In this document: positions 17,658 to 27,751 of the stretch, piece by piece
How the letters are laid out: every line of letters begins with the position of its first letter
Numbering within the stretch: the stretch's first letter is position 1
Source of the DNA: Methanosarcina sp. MTP4
Lineage (GTDB): Archaea; Halobacteriota; Methanosarcinia; Methanosarcinales; Methanosarcinaceae
Direction: 5' to 3'
Assembly (NCBI RefSeq): GCF_000970045.1
Contig: NZ_CP009505.1
Span: 496,001 to 560,000 of the forward strand
Length of the DNA stretch: 64,000 nt
Position numbers and translations under genes: made by a program
Notes under the pieces: generated by a model
The model's database searches: none
Told to the model about the DNA's origin: nothing
What the model saw: the letters and a program-made list of their open reading frames with translations, nothing else

Positions 17658-18704
17658 TTAGTGGGAATGCGGGGGCAAACTGTCGTGTTCATGCTCCGGG
17701 ATCCTGTGAAACTCCTCGCCTGAGGAACCAAGGGGGTCCACATGGACGACAGCATTTGAGAGGTAACCCAGGTCATGCAGCAGCCTGTGGCGCACTTCCA
17801 CTGCAACGGCATGGCCGTCTTCCACTGAGAGGCCCGGGTCCACTGCAATGTTCACCTCGGCGTGCAGCCTGTGTCCGAGCCAGCGTACCCTGACCTCGCT
17901 CACATCATTCACCTCCTTTACCGTGCCGAGTTCCTCCCTGATCTCATCCACGATTTCGGGGTCAACTCCGTCGAGCATGCGGGACAAAACGGCTTTTCCC
18001 GCGTCCAGGACAATGTGGAGGATTGCAACGGTTATGAGCAGTCCGATAAGCGGGTCTGCAAGAGGGTAACCAAGCCAGACTCCCAGCGCCCCGAACAGCA
18101 CGGCAAGGCTTGTGTACCCGTCCACACGGGCATGATATCCGTCAGCTACCAGGGCGGCACTTCCTATTTCTTTTCCTACGCTTATCCTGAATTTAGCGAC
18201 CAGTTCGTTGCCTAGAAAGCCTATTAAGGATGCGACAACCACCGCCCCCAGGAAATTCACAGGCTGAGGGGAAAGTAGCCTTTGCACGGATTCATAGGCC
18301 GCAACAATGGCACTGAATAAGATCAAAAAAACAATTATGAGCCCAGCGAGGTCTTCTGCTCTCCCGTACCCGTAGGTGAAGCGCTTGCTGGGCTTCTTCC
18401 GGGCAAGCAGGAAGGCAAAACCCAGGGGAATCGCAGTTACGGCATCCCCGAAGTTGTGGATGGTATCGGCAAGGAGGGCAACACTGCCCGAGATGTAAAC
18501 AATGAAGATCTGGAAGAGCGCGGTGAGCATGAGTCCTGCAAAAGACCACCTGACCGCGTAGAGTCCCCTCTCTGTGGAAAGGAGCTCCGGGTCTATTACG
18601 CCATGGGTGTGGGAATGAGGGTTTCCGGCGTTAGTTTCCTCTCTCCGGGGGAGTTTTCCGTAATCCCCCTCTTCTTCTAACTCCTGCTCTGCCAGCTCTA
18701 CCAT
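17658..18704 (-). CDS. Cation diffusion facilitator metal/H+ antiporter, zinc-type site
   Basis: A 348-residue CDF protein with six predicted TM segments (about residues 50-270) and a cytoplasmic ferredoxin-like C-terminal domain (about 270-335). TM2 carries HNFGD and TM5 carries HARVD, the HxxxD plus HxxxD site typical of zinc-transporting members. His-rich tails are present at both ends (HSHTHG near residue 30; EHEHDSLPPHSH at the C-terminus), which may bind or sense metal. It probably exports Zn2+ or a similar ion in exchange for protons. It stands alone between convergent and tail-to-head neighbours. Confidence 0.9.
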   Translation of the reverse strand: MVELAEQELEEEGDYGKLPRREETNAGNPHSHTHGVIDPELLSTERGLYAVRWSFAGLMLTALFQIFIVYISGSVALLADTIHNFGDAVTAIPLGFAFLLARKKPSKRFTYGYGRAEDLAGLIIVFLILFSAIVAAYESVQRLLSPQPVNFLGAVVVASLIGFLGNELVAKFRISVGKEIGSAALVADGYHARVDGYTSLAVLFGALGVWLGYPLADPLIGLLITVAILHIVLDAGKAVLSRMLDGVDPEIVDEIREELGTVKEVNDVSEVRVRWLGHRLHAEVNIAVDPGLSVEDGHAVAVEVRHRLLHDLGYLSNAVVHVDPLGSSGEEFHRIPEHEHDSLPPHSH

Positions 18705-18793
18705 CTTATCTCACCACATTCCACCGTATCCCGCCGTATCCCACAGTTCTCCCGGAAAACGATGTCTGATATTCCAGAACCGCTATGAGTTCT

Positions 18794-19810
18794 TCAGAAC
18801 CACTGATCCAGGGTCTGCTGCCTCCCTCCGGATGCCGCCTTCAGGCGTTCGAAAGCTTTTTCCACCCTGTCCTCCGAGAAATCATGCTCCCTGCAGAGGA
18901 ATTCGATCAACTTATCATGGTCCGGTTTTTTCCACTTCAGCTCGTAGTCGTCCGTGGTTTCGGGGGATGTAAAGAAATCCCTTATCCGGTCCAGGGCTTC
19001 GATTTCAATCTTTTTCTCCCTGAGTATGGCATGGATATCCCCCTGCTTCTTGACCAGTTTCAGGGCGGTTTTCGGGCCCACCTTCTCAAGACCCTTATTG
19101 TAGTCCGTGCCCACGCAGATTGCAATGTCGATTAGCTGCTGTCTGTTGATTTCAAGGGCTTTGAGGGTCTCTTCGAGTTCGATCATTTCGGGTTCTACGT
19201 CAACGTAAACGTTCTTTCCGGGAAGCTTTCTTTTTCCCGTAATCGCCAGGTTCCGGACAACCGCAGGAGCTCCGAAAAGGAAGGAGTCGTAGTCCTGGGA
19301 GGCAACGAAATCCGCATCTTTCTTAAGGGCCATATAGGCAGCCTGGGCTTCGCCTTCGGAGGGTGCCTGGACCCAGGGGATGCCCATAATGTCGAGCAGG
19401 TACCTGGCGTCTTCCACAATATGCTGGTCGACCTTTGAAGAAGCCTGGGCGTATTTGTAGGCAGCTTCCCGGTCTCCGGTGGCTTTAGCGGTCTCCCATT
19501 TTTCCCGGGCCGATTCCCTTACCTCTTTTCTTTTGTTCAGGGTTTCAGCTTTCAGGTCCGGAGGTTTGCCGTCAAAGACAAAGACCGGCTTGATCCCGGC
19601 TTCCACCAGGCTCGTGGTCCGGTAGAGCAGGCCTGAAAGGTGGGAGGTTACCCTCCCTGAGGAGTCTTGCAGGGGATTTCCGTCCCGCTGGCGGATGATG
19701 CTTAAAAACTGGTGCAGGGTGTTGAATGCGTCGATTGCAACTACACGGTTTGCAAGGTATGAGAGCTCAACCTTTCTTTTCTGGAGCAGGTCGCCGATAT
19801 CTGTACCCAT
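18794..19810 (-). CDS. fen: Flap endonuclease 1
   Basis: A 338-residue archaeal FEN1, which cuts 5' flaps in Okazaki-fragment maturation and repair. Metal-binding acidic residues are visible in [27 protein letters not shown] and SQDYDSF. The C-terminal QQTLDQWF is a clear PCNA-interacting (PIP) box. The N-terminus starts MGTDIGDLL as in the archaeal family. No other replication gene is adjacent. Confidence 0.96.
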   Translation of the reverse strand: MGTDIGDLLQKRKVELSYLANRVVAIDAFNTLHQFLSIIRQRDGNPLQDSSGRVTSHLSGLLYRTTSLVEAGIKPVFVFDGKPPDLKAETLNKRKEVRESAREKWETAKATGDREAAYKYAQASSKVDQHIVEDARYLLDIMGIPWVQAPSEGEAQAAYMALKKDADFVASQDYDSFLFGAPAVVRNLAITGKRKLPGKNVYVDVEPEMIELEETLKALEINRQQLIDIAICVGTDYNKGLEKVGPKTALKLVKKQGDIHAILREKKIEIEALDRIRDFFTSPETTDDYELKWKKPDHDKLIEFLCREHDFSEDRVEKAFERLKAASGGRQQTLDQWF

Positions 19811-20125
19811 GTTTTCCCTCGTGTTTCCTCTGAATTTCCTTCAGCGCATATGGCGCTTTATTCTGTGCTATGTGTTTTATTCTGTGCTTAGTATAGGTTA
19901 TGCGTACTGAAATTTTATCTTTACCGCATCATTGCTTAGTTAAGTATCTGTTTACCTCAATGGAACAGGGGAAAACTCTGGGAAAAAAGACGGAAGGGTA
20001 AATCCTCTCTGGAACGAAAAAATTGAAATATTGAGTAATTCCAGAACTAAAGAATGAAAGACAGATGCCGAAGGATGGGAAAACAGAATGAAAATCGGAT
20101 GAATCCTAAAAAACCGCGGGTAAAT
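19811..20125. other. Intergenic region, no gene seen
   Basis: A 315-base AT-rich gap upstream of fen and downstream of the clostripain-family gene. A TTTTATTCTGTGC repeat occurs near 19857 and 19875. No gene is supported. Confidence 0.35.
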
Positions 20126-22012
20126 TCAGTCCAGAACCACTTCCACCGATTCGCTCATATTGAAGTTTGAGCCGAAATCCCTGGCATAGAGCGCGGTGTA
20201 GTAGGTCCCTTCCGGCAGGTAGTCAAAGACAAATGCCGCATCTTCTCCCACTGAAATCGTTTCCAGCGATATCCATTTCCGGGTCCCGTCATTCCCGTAA
20301 AGGGGGGCATATGCGGTGAGGGCATCTCCTCCTTGCGGGCTCAACACCTCCCGTGAAAAAAGAATGTCCCCGTTTTCCAGGTTCTCGTATGGGTTAAGGT
20401 ATGTATCCACGGTCCCGTTCTCCGGTTCCAGGTAAAGGTAAGCAAGGCAGTTCCTGGCTTTCCCATTCCTTCTAAGTTCGAGTTCCGTGGAGAATATTCG
20501 GGTGCCGTCCTCGCTTTCCCCTTCATACGTTGCGGATATGAGGGTGTAAGCGCCTGATTGATTGTCCCGGAAGTAGACCCATTTCCCATCCCATTCCGGG
20601 AGGCAGTATGCACTGTCCCCGGAGCAGGCAGCAGGCAGTTTTCCGAAAATGACGGCTCCCCTGGCTGAATTTATGAAGTATACCTGCTCAACCGAAGTCA
20701 CCCCCGAATCATCTTCAACCGTAAAAGAATCCCCGCTTTTCGAAATCCCGGGTTCTGTCAGGTCCGTGCAGGCCCTGTCCCTATACTCCCCCAGGAAGCC
20801 GTACCAGGTATCGGAAACCGAAACTTCGCGGTATTGCCGGTAATTGCCCTCGGTGGCGTGTGGGGAGTATATGGAGACGCCGTGTGCCCCTGGGACGGAG
20901 CCGTCATGCCGTGCATAAACCACTAAGCTGTCAAGAGTTTCAAGAAGGTGATCTGCATCCTCTGAAAGGTGGGGAACCTCTTCCCGGACTTCGAGGGTAA
21001 AACCCTTCAGGTCCATCGAAATTTCGGCTTCCTGCCGGGGCTCTACCCCGAACTTCCTGGCCCCGGTAAAGGATGCCCCGAGTCCGCAGTAAGCCCTGGG
21101 ATTTGCGATTTCGGATTTCAGTCCTGCTGCAAGGGTATCAAAACTTTCCAGGACGGCATCGGTTTTTGAAAGGTCCAGGAGGGAGAGGGTCCGCGGGCGC
21201 ACATGTGTGGGGTTTTCCAGGTAGCTGTCAATGATTTCCCTGCCCACGGCTTCAGGCGGAGCCTCCGGGTGTTCTGCGGCATACTCCGCAAAAGCGGTGT
21301 AGTCCCAGCCGTGTGTAGGTTCGATTGTTTCGGAGGCTAGCATATAATCGGCAAAAGGTCCGACTGCTTTTGCAAGTTCGAGGGTGGACATGAGGCAGGC
21401 GTCAAAGCCTATGAGGTCGAAATGAAGTTCTGAGGCTGCAAGGGCGCTTTCGAGTTCGGAAATTTCAAGCTTGTCGTAGCCGTGGTTTTCATCAAAGCAA
21501 AGTCCCCGGTAGGCGTCTCCGTGGTCCCAGAAAACCAGCAGGACCTTTTCGCTTTCGTAATTGTCCCGGATATAGGAAAGAAAGGTTTCCAGGCTTTTTT
21601 TGTCCCCCATATTTGCCCGTGTATATACTTCTCGGTGGTACGCCTCATTGCCCACGACCTCGTCGTCAGCATCCTGCCTCAGGTCTTCCAGATCAGCAAT
21701 GGTCATGCCTTTCCAGCCTTCCGCAGCAGCCCCTCCGTAAGCCAGCACAACTTCCATGTCCTCCGGGTTTGTGGGCAGACCTTCAAGGATTTCAAGGATA
21801 TCCCGGCTCGCATACCCGCTTTCAGACTCAAGGTCGCTTCCAACCATATAGATAGCTACAAGAGTAGTAACCTGGAGTTTTCCGGACTCTGTTCCGTCGG
21901 CAACAGTTATGTTTCCCTCCATTTCCCCCTGTTCGGGGCCAACGCCGCTCTCAAAGCAGCCGCTGACCAGGAGAAATATGAGGATGAGCACTATGATCCC
22001 CAACCTCTTCAT
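20126..22012 (-). CDS. Clostripain-family (C11) cysteine peptidase lipoprotein
   Basis: A 628-residue protein with an N-terminal lipoprotein signal (MKRLGIIVLILIFLLVSGCF, Cys as lipid site). The C11 domain spans about residues 55-400: VAIYMVGSDLESESGYA opens it, His lies in VFWDHGDAYRG and the nucleophile in LIGFDACLMSTLE. These match the catalytic His and Cys of clostripain. The C-terminal ~220 residues look beta-rich and may be a carbohydrate- or protein-binding region. It is probably anchored to the outside of the cell and cleaves proteins after basic residues, though specificity is not shown. Confidence 0.9.
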   Translation of the reverse strand: MKRLGIIVLILIFLLVSGCFESGVGPEQGEMEGNITVADGTESGKLQVTTLVAIYMVGSDLESESGYASRDILEILEGLPTNPEDMEVVLAYGGAAAEGWKGMTIADLEDLRQDADDEVVGNEAYHREVYTRANMGDKKSLETFLSYIRDNYESEKVLLVFWDHGDAYRGLCFDENHGYDKLEISELESALAASELHFDLIGFDACLMSTLELAKAVGPFADYMLASETIEPTHGWDYTAFAEYAAEHPEAPPEAVGREIIDSYLENPTHVRPRTLSLLDLSKTDAVLESFDTLAAGLKSEIANPRAYCGLGASFTGARKFGVEPRQEAEISMDLKGFTLEVREEVPHLSEDADHLLETLDSLVVYARHDGSVPGAHGVSIYSPHATEGNYRQYREVSVSDTWYGFLGEYRDRACTDLTEPGISKSGDSFTVEDDSGVTSVEQVYFINSARGAVIFGKLPAACSGDSAYCLPEWDGKWVYFRDNQSGAYTLISATYEGESEDGTRIFSTELELRRNGKARNCLAYLYLEPENGTVDTYLNPYENLENGDILFSREVLSPQGGDALTAYAPLYGNDGTRKWISLETISVGEDAAFVFDYLPEGTYYTALYARDFGSNFNMSESVEVVLD

Positions 22013-22157
22013 TCCAGGTCCCCTGGTCCGGAAACTCCCGGAAATCTCCTCCGGGCTCTCCGGTTTAATAAAAAAATGCGAAAATATTAAAATATAAAAA
22101 TATTATGATTGGTCTATAGTCTATTCTATTCCTCCATGCCTAATTACCTTTAAGGGG

Positions 22158-22460
22158 TCAGGCAATGGCATCGAGACGTACGTCGATCACGGAGTCTTCA
22201 TTAGCGTCAATTTTGGATACGGTCAGAAGATTGCCTTTTCTTTCCAGCAATGTTGTTTTCGTAACCCTTACCTGGTGTCCGTCAGAGGATTTCTTGCTGC
22301 CGCTCTTGTGGATGATCAGAAGTTTCTGTCCGGCTTCGGCCCCTTCCCCCATTTTTGAAGCTATATTCCGTATTACCTGCTCGAAATCGGAATAAATTAA
22401 TATTTCCGATTTATTAACAGCCTTTTTAATAATACCGATTGGTTCCAGATTAAGGTGCAT
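22158..22460 (-). CDS. Conserved-looking small hypothetical protein
   Basis: A 100-residue soluble protein with no family I can name. It begins MHLNLEPIGIIKKAVNKSEI and ends with a beta-rich RVTKTTLLERKGNLLTVSKI. The opening PIGIIKK recalls the start of TrmO-type proteins, but the rest does not match that family, so I do not assign it. Codon use and composition look like those of its neighbours. AGGAAC lies upstream of the ATG. Confidence 0.6.
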   Translation of the reverse strand: MHLNLEPIGIIKKAVNKSEILIYSDFEQVIRNIASKMGEGAEAGQKLLIIHKSGSKKSSDGHQVRVTKTTLLERKGNLLTVSKIDANEDSVIDVRLDAIA

Positions 22461-23136
22461 ATCTGCGTTCCTTCTTTTCCTCTTTAAACCAAAGGATAAG
22501 TAGATTATACATATTTAGGGTTAATAATAACTTACGATCGTGCATCACTTCAATTATATATTTTGATACATCCTCTTTTTCCGACGGTCGCCGTAATAAA
22601 TCCGATCTGATTTATACATCTTTCGGTACCGTTTCCAATTTGGACGAAAATATTCTCTCTCCTGTTAATACTATCCTTCAAATTTTTAATATTTATCACT
22701 ATCTTTCTATCTCTTTAGTATTATAATTAAAATCTCTAAATTATTCTCTCTGGTTGTAATTAGATTCCCTGAAAAATCAGGTCGAAGCTACAAAAGACAG
22801 GGGATTGCAGGGAGATCTAAATCGGTAACTGGCAGATAAGAGTCGCTTAAAAGAATACTGGAGTATAAAAATGTCGTAGGGAAGGGTGGATCACAAACAA
22901 GAGACTGTGGATCTTCTTACTACTCGACTTCTTACTACTTGACTTCTTATTTCTGAAATTCTAACTATGAAACTTCGTGCTCTTCTATATTCTATAATAT
23001 AGCGCTTAAAGTAAACTGCTAAAGCGCCTGAATTAGTTCTTTTGCAAAGCTGAAGCTCTCGAAAAACAGCCCTGAGGGCTCAACGCTCCCATCTCGCAAA
23101 AAGCCTGCCTTTTTTAAAAAAGGAGTGCCATACAGC
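22461..23136. other. AT-rich gap with small hairpins
   Basis: This 675-base gap holds no supported gene. Near 23000 AGCGCTT and AAAGCGC form a short inverted repeat, and near 23069 GCCCTGAGGGC is a perfect small palindrome, followed by a T-run near 23110. Together they could be a terminator or small RNA, read rightward. Short repeats (CTTACTACT, GACTTCTTA) occur near 22915-22950. Confidence 0.4.
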
Positions 23137-23460
23137 TTAGTGGTATTTCCTGCGGTTGAATTCGTAAATGGCGTTGTCGACCTTGCTTACGAGCTCATTC
23201 ATCTTGTCTTCGATGTTGTTTTCCGTGTTCTGGATGTTTGCCCTGAGGGAACGATCCTTTGATTCCATCTTTTCCTCGAGACTCCGAAGCCTGGCATCGA
23301 TCGAGATCAGCATTGCGGATAACGTCGCGATGAGGATCATCACCGAGATGATGATAAGGGGGTTTGAGGGCTTGTACGTGAACCTTCTAAGCCATTCAAA
23401 GGATAGAAGGAAAGATGACAGGACCATCACAACAAAAAATACGGTATCTCTCGTTTCCAT
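23137..23460 (-). CDS. Small membrane protein with C-terminal coiled coil
   Basis: A 107-residue protein with two predicted TM helices (about residues 5-22 and 34-53) and a charged helical tail (about 55-103, with SIDARLRSLEEKMESKD and NNIEDKMNELVSKVD) that reads as a coiled coil. The topology puts both ends on the same side. I do not recognise a family. It may be a structural or partner-binding membrane protein. Confidence 0.6.
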   Translation of the reverse strand: METRDTVFFVVMVLSSFLLSFEWLRRFTYKPSNPLIIISVMILIATLSAMLISIDARLRSLEEKMESKDRSLRANIQNTENNIEDKMNELVSKVDNAIYEFNRRKYH

Positions 23461-23999
23461 TGTATACCTCTAACATACTAGTTATGGAAATTCTCTGCAC
23501 TGCCATGATTTCCGTGAAAATATCTCTAACATTGTATATTTTTTGGCGGAAATACTTTCGCTGAAATATTTTGCGGGTTTTCTATTTTTTTCTATTTTTT
23601 ACACAGATATGCTATTTATTTTTTTGCACAAATTATTTATCTTTCCTTTCCCAACTTCTACCTCTTTCCCGTATGATGTCTAAAAATAGCGTCAGCGCTG
23701 TAATATCTCGAAATATTTGTGGATATTTTTTTAATGTCCGGTTACGCGAAGGAATCGGTTTTAAAAACGTTATCTCTTGTGCACTTTCACTGGTAGCATA
23801 GGTAAATATACGTTACGGCATATCTTAACAAGAAGATTTAGAGGGAAATCCCATTACCAGAGGTCTGAATGCCTGAATACATAATCATTTTTCAGAGGAA
23901 CTTCTACCTCCCGTCGATCAGATGGTGAACCTATCGGTCAACTGTATGAAATAATATTTCTGAAAGACAGTAAATTTATAAAGGAATAGTAAAGGCATA
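23461..23999. other. Intergenic region, no gene seen
   Basis: AT-rich DNA between divergent genes. Candidate promoter elements for the presenilin-type gene are AATTTATAAAG near 23971 and others. Short frames here have no supporting signals. Confidence 0.35.
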
Positions 24000-24923
24000 G
24001 TGTCAAGAATTAAGGAGCACAGGTACTTGACTTTCAGTAAGCAATCACTAGCGGCATATTTTCCAATGATTACCATGGCAGGGCTGATCCTTTTAGTACA
24101 GGCCCTGGCGCTTTTCATGGCCACCCCTATGGAAATTAATGAAATGCAGGCATTTGAGGACCCGACACAGGTATCTCATTCCATCTACTACATCGGGCTA
24201 ATCCTGGCCTTCACCGTGCTCGTCCTGATCGCAATAAAAAAGAATATGACGTGGCTCATCAGCTTATTTATATACTTTGCGGTCCTCAGCACCCTTTACT
24301 ATGTATTCTTCGCTCTGTTGACCCTCTTCCCCTCACTTGCAGGACTTGAAGTTCTGGTTTCAACCCTGCTCTCTGCAGGGCTGACAGTGCTGCTTTACAA
24401 ATATCCGGAGTGGTATGTTATTGACATTGTGGGGATTTGCATAGCTAGCGGAGTCAGTGCCCTCCTAGGGATTTCCATGTCCGTTATCCCGGTAGTCGTC
24501 CTCCTCCTGCTCCTTGCAATCTATGATGCCCTCTCCGTCTACAAGACAAAGCACATGATCACCCTCGCCGAAGGGGTAATGGATCTGAAACTTCCCATCC
24601 TTTTCGTAATTCCCAAACAGCGCGGTTACTCTTTCCTGAAGGAAAACTTCGCGGAAGGGGAAAAGAGGGAAGCCTTTTTCATGGGGCTCGGGGACGCTGT
24701 CATGCCTACCCTGCTGGTGGTATCGGCAAGTATCTTTATGGAAAACGGCGGGCCAATAACCTATCCTGTACTGGGAGCCATGCTCGGAACCCTGGCAGGA
24801 TACTTTGCCCTCTCCATCCTTGTCATGAAGGGGAAACCCCAGGCAGGGCTTCCTTTCCTGAACAGCGGGGCAATTCTTGGCTTTTTCGCAGGAGTTTTCG
24901 TTTCAGGGTCAGCAATAATGTGA
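24000..24923 (+). CDS. Presenilin/signal peptide peptidase-type aspartyl protease
   Basis: A 307-residue membrane protein with about nine TM segments. The two catalytic motifs of the A22 family are visible: YD in LLLLAIYDALSVYKT (near residue 177) and GxGD in FFMGLGDAVMP (near residue 232). The third motif, usually PAL, reads QAGLP near 280. Such enzymes cleave within TM helices. The start is a GTG at 24000 without a strong ribosome-binding site, so an in-frame start a few codons later is possible. It is followed by an HAD gene in the same direction after a short repeat. Confidence 0.85.
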   Translation: MSRIKEHRYLTFSKQSLAAYFPMITMAGLILLVQALALFMATPMEINEMQAFEDPTQVSHSIYYIGLILAFTVLVLIAIKKNMTWLISLFIYFAVLSTLYYVFFALLTLFPSLAGLEVLVSTLLSAGLTVLLYKYPEWYVIDIVGICIASGVSALLGISMSVIPVVVLLLLLAIYDALSVYKTKHMITLAEGVMDLKLPILFVIPKQRGYSFLKENFAEGEKREAFFMGLGDAVMPTLLVVSASIFMENGGPITYPVLGAMLGTLAGYFALSILVMKGKPQAGLPFLNSGAILGFFAGVFVSGSAIM

Positions 24924-24962
24924 ATGTTGCTGTATGATGTTGCTGTATGATGTTGCTGTATG
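24924..24962. repeat. Three perfect 13 bp tandem repeats
   Basis: ATGTTGCTGTATG is repeated three times without change, starting right at the stop codon of the presenilin-type gene. Confidence 0.95.
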
Positions 24963-25079
24963 AATGTCTAAACGTAACTTTCACCCTCATCATTTAATTT
25001 ATTTTTATAATTTTTCTTCTCCCTGCTGTCTTCTCAGTTATCACAAAGATTTTTTTATTTTACAGGTTTATCCTTTCCT

Positions 25080-25880
25080 ATGGCCAAACGAATCGCCGTG
25101 GTCTTCGACAGTGCCGGGACCCTTCTCCATATGTACAGGGTTGCAAAAGAAGCCGCAACGGGCCGTATTCTTGAAAACATAGAGAGCACCGCAATTGTTG
25201 CAAAGAAGAATGGGTGCGGGCTCGTTGTCCTGAATGCCGAAAACGAAACCATACTCCGGTCCAGGGAAGAAATGCTCCTTTTTGAGTTCATAGAAGAGTA
25301 TAGGGTCCCGATAGGGATTAGTTGCTCAAAGGGAGAATTGTCCTTGGAAACCGTCTGTGAGATCATAAAAGGAACGCAACTCCGGATGGGAGACGTCCAT
25401 GAAGTTCTTCACGCAGTTTCTGCCCGCTGTCCGAACATCTTTTACCTGGCCGCAGGGCTGATTGTAGACTCAAAGGCCCGGGACGTGCCCTATGTGCTCA
25501 GTACGGGAGGGCAGGTTTTTGCTACCACTCTGGAAACCCTCCGGGCTCTCCAGGCAATGAAGGTGGACACCTACATAGCATCCGGCGACAGCATGCGCAC
25601 CCTCTCTCAACTTGCGGAATACATTGGCATACCCCCCGAAAGGATCTTTGCCCTCGCAACTACAACTATGAAGGAGGAAGTCGTTCTTAAGCTAAAAAAC
25701 AAATATGAAAAGGTGATCATGGTAGGGGACGGTATTAACGATATCCTTGCCCTGAGGGCAGCAGACCTGGGAATAATGACGGTCCAGCAGGGTGATAAAA
25801 GACCTGAAAAACTCAAGGAAGCCGCCGATCTGGTGCTCGATGATATTATAAAGGTTGTGGATGTGGTAAAGGGACTATGA
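25080..25880 (+). CDS. HAD-superfamily hydrolase resembling soluble P-type ATPase domain
   Basis: A 266-residue protein. The HAD nucleophile motif is VVFDSAGTLL (with DSAGT in place of the usual DxDGT: the second Asp is Ala), the Thr/Ser motif is YIASGD, and the C-terminal motif is VGDGINDILALRAADLGI, the GDGxND signature of P-type ATPases and Cof-like phosphatases. It fits the methanogen group of soluble P-type-ATPase-like HAD proteins. Its substrate is unknown. It lies directly upstream of atwA, which hints at but does not prove a link to MCR activation. Confidence 0.8.
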   Translation: MAKRIAVVFDSAGTLLHMYRVAKEAATGRILENIESTAIVAKKNGCGLVVLNAENETILRSREEMLLFEFIEEYRVPIGISCSKGELSLETVCEIIKGTQLRMGDVHEVLHAVSARCPNIFYLAAGLIVDSKARDVPYVLSTGGQVFATTLETLRALQAMKVDTYIASGDSMRTLSQLAEYIGIPPERIFALATTTMKEEVVLKLKNKYEKVIMVGDGINDILALRAADLGIMTVQQGDKRPEKLKEAADLVLDDIIKVVDVVKGL

Positions 25881-26135
25881 AGGGATTACAAATTTCGGGA
25901 GAATCCGGCGCCGCATCCCGGTTCCTGGAGTTAACAGTGAGAAAATAATGCGTTATGTTTATGTAATGTTCATTCTTATGTACTTGTTGCCCAAATGTGT
26001 GAAATTATTTATTTATGTTAAAATACTGGTTCCGTTAGAGCAGTTTCTTTTCAAACTCTTTGGAACCTGTCCCGACAGGCGGGAAACCCCACATTAAAAA
26101 ATAATTTGCAGCTCATAGTTTGCGGAGGAAAATTC

Positions 26136-27749
26136 ATGTCAATATTTATTGAAGTTAAAAACCTTACTGTAGATTTTGACGGTGTCAAGGCCCTGAAAAA
26201 TGTAAGTCTTACTATCAACGAAGGAGAAGTTGTCGGAATTCTGGGGAGAAGCGGGTCTGGAAAGACCATCCTCATGCACGTGTTACGAGGGACCGAATCT
26301 TTTGACAACATTTCCGGAGAAGTGATCTACCACCTTGCTCGCTGTGAAAAGTGCGGCTATATCGAACGCCCCAGCAAGGTAAGTCAGAAATGTCCGGTCT
26401 GCAGTGAGGAACTCCTGGCTTTTGAAGCGGATTTTGTAAAACTTTCTCTCTATGACCCTCTCAGGAAAGAGATTGCAAAAAGGATTGCGATCATGCTCCA
26501 GAGAACCTTTGCCCTCTACGGGGACGAAAGGGTCCTTGTAAATGTCATGAACTCCCTTAACGAAATCGGGTACAAGGGCGAAGACGCCATGAAAAAGGCG
26601 GTTGAACTCTTGGAAGAGGTAAACCTGAACCACCGCATGATGCACGTAGCAAGGGAACTTTCCGGGGGCGAAAAGCAGAGAGTGGTGCTTGCCAGGCAGC
26701 TCGTCAGAAATCCCCTGATCCTGCTGGCAGACGAGCCCACAGGTACCCTTGACCCGATGACTGCAAAACTGGTCCATGAAGCCATTATGAGGGCAGTTGA
26801 TAATTACAATATGAGCATGGTATTGACTTCCCACTGGCCCGAGGTAATCGAGCAGCTTGCGGACAAGGCGATTCTGCTCGAAAATGGGGAGGTCACCATG
26901 ACCGGGGACCCCATTGAAGTCTCCACAGCCTTCATGGAGAGCGCGTCCATGATTAGACAGGATAAGGACGTGATGGTGGGGGACTCAATTATCCGCGTAA
27001 GAGACCTTGCAAAGCGCTACATCTCGGTGGACCGCGGAGTTGTCAGGGCAGTGGACAAAATCTCCTTTGACGTAAAAGAAGGCGAAATCTTCGGGCTTGT
27101 CGGAGTGAGTGGTGCGGGCAAGACGACCACCTCCAAGATCCTCATGGGAATTTTACCCCCCACTGAAGGGGAAGTAGAAGTCCGTGTAGGGGACGAATGG
27201 GTGGACATGACCAAGTTAGGCGTGGACAACAAAGGCAGGGCAACCAAGTACATGGGTTTCCTGCATCAGGAATACGGGCTTTACACTCACAGCTCTGTCA
27301 TTGACAACCTGACCGAGTCCATCAGCCTGGATCTGCCTTTCGAACTTGGGGTAAGGAAAGCGGTTATGACCCTTAAGGCTGCGGGATTCGATGAAGATAA
27401 GGCAAAAGCCGTTCTAACCAAAATGACTGATGAACTGAGCGAAGGGGAGCGGCACAGGATTGCACTTGCCCAGGTTCTTATCAAGGAGCCGAGAATCGTG
27501 ATCATGGATGAGCCTACCGGGACAATGGACCCGATTACAAAGGTTGCGGTCACAAACTCTATCCTCAAAGCCAGAGATGAAATCGGAGAGACTTTCGTTG
27601 TCGTCTCCCACGACATGGACTTTGTAAATGAAATCTGCGACCGGGTCGCCCTTATGCGCGATGGAAAGATCGTGGACCTTGGAGTGCCTAATTCCGTACT
27701 TTCTCAACTTACGGATGAAGAAAAGCTCAAGGCTGCAGAAGAATTATAA
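26136..27749 (+). CDS. atwA: MCR activation ATPase, component A2
   Basis: A 537-residue double ABC ATPase. A2 binds ATP and supports reductive activation of the nickel cofactor F430 in methyl-coenzyme M reductase. Domain 1: Walker A GRSGSGKT, then a four-Cys zinc-ribbon insert (CEKC and CPVC, near residues 70-95), signature LSGGEKQR and Walker [13 protein letters not shown]. Domain 2: GVSGAGKTT, degenerate signature LSEGERHR, and [21 protein letters not shown] precedes ATG 26136. It is followed by mmp3 after two bases, so A2 and Mmp3 are likely co-translated. The paralog at 5137-6861 lacks the Cys cluster. Confidence 0.95.
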   Translation: MSIFIEVKNLTVDFDGVKALKNVSLTINEGEVVGILGRSGSGKTILMHVLRGTESFDNISGEVIYHLARCEKCGYIERPSKVSQKCPVCSEELLAFEADFVKLSLYDPLRKEIAKRIAIMLQRTFALYGDERVLVNVMNSLNEIGYKGEDAMKKAVELLEEVNLNHRMMHVARELSGGEKQRVVLARQLVRNPLILLADEPTGTLDPMTAKLVHEAIMRAVDNYNMSMVLTSHWPEVIEQLADKAILLENGEVTMTGDPIEVSTAFMESASMIRQDKDVMVGDSIIRVRDLAKRYISVDRGVVRAVDKISFDVKEGEIFGLVGVSGAGKTTTSKILMGILPPTEGEVEVRVGDEWVDMTKLGVDNKGRATKYMGFLHQEYGLYTHSSVIDNLTESISLDLPFELGVRKAVMTLKAAGFDEDKAKAVLTKMTDELSEGERHRIALAQVLIKEPRIVIMDEPTGTMDPITKVAVTNSILKARDEIGETFVVVSHDMDFVNEICDRVALMRDGKIVDLGVPNSVLSQLTDEEKLKAAEEL

Positions 27750-27751
27750 AT

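Noticed and set aside
22158-22460. TrmO-type tRNA methyltransferase
   Set aside because: Only the first few residues (PIGIIKK) resemble that family; length and remaining sequence do not.
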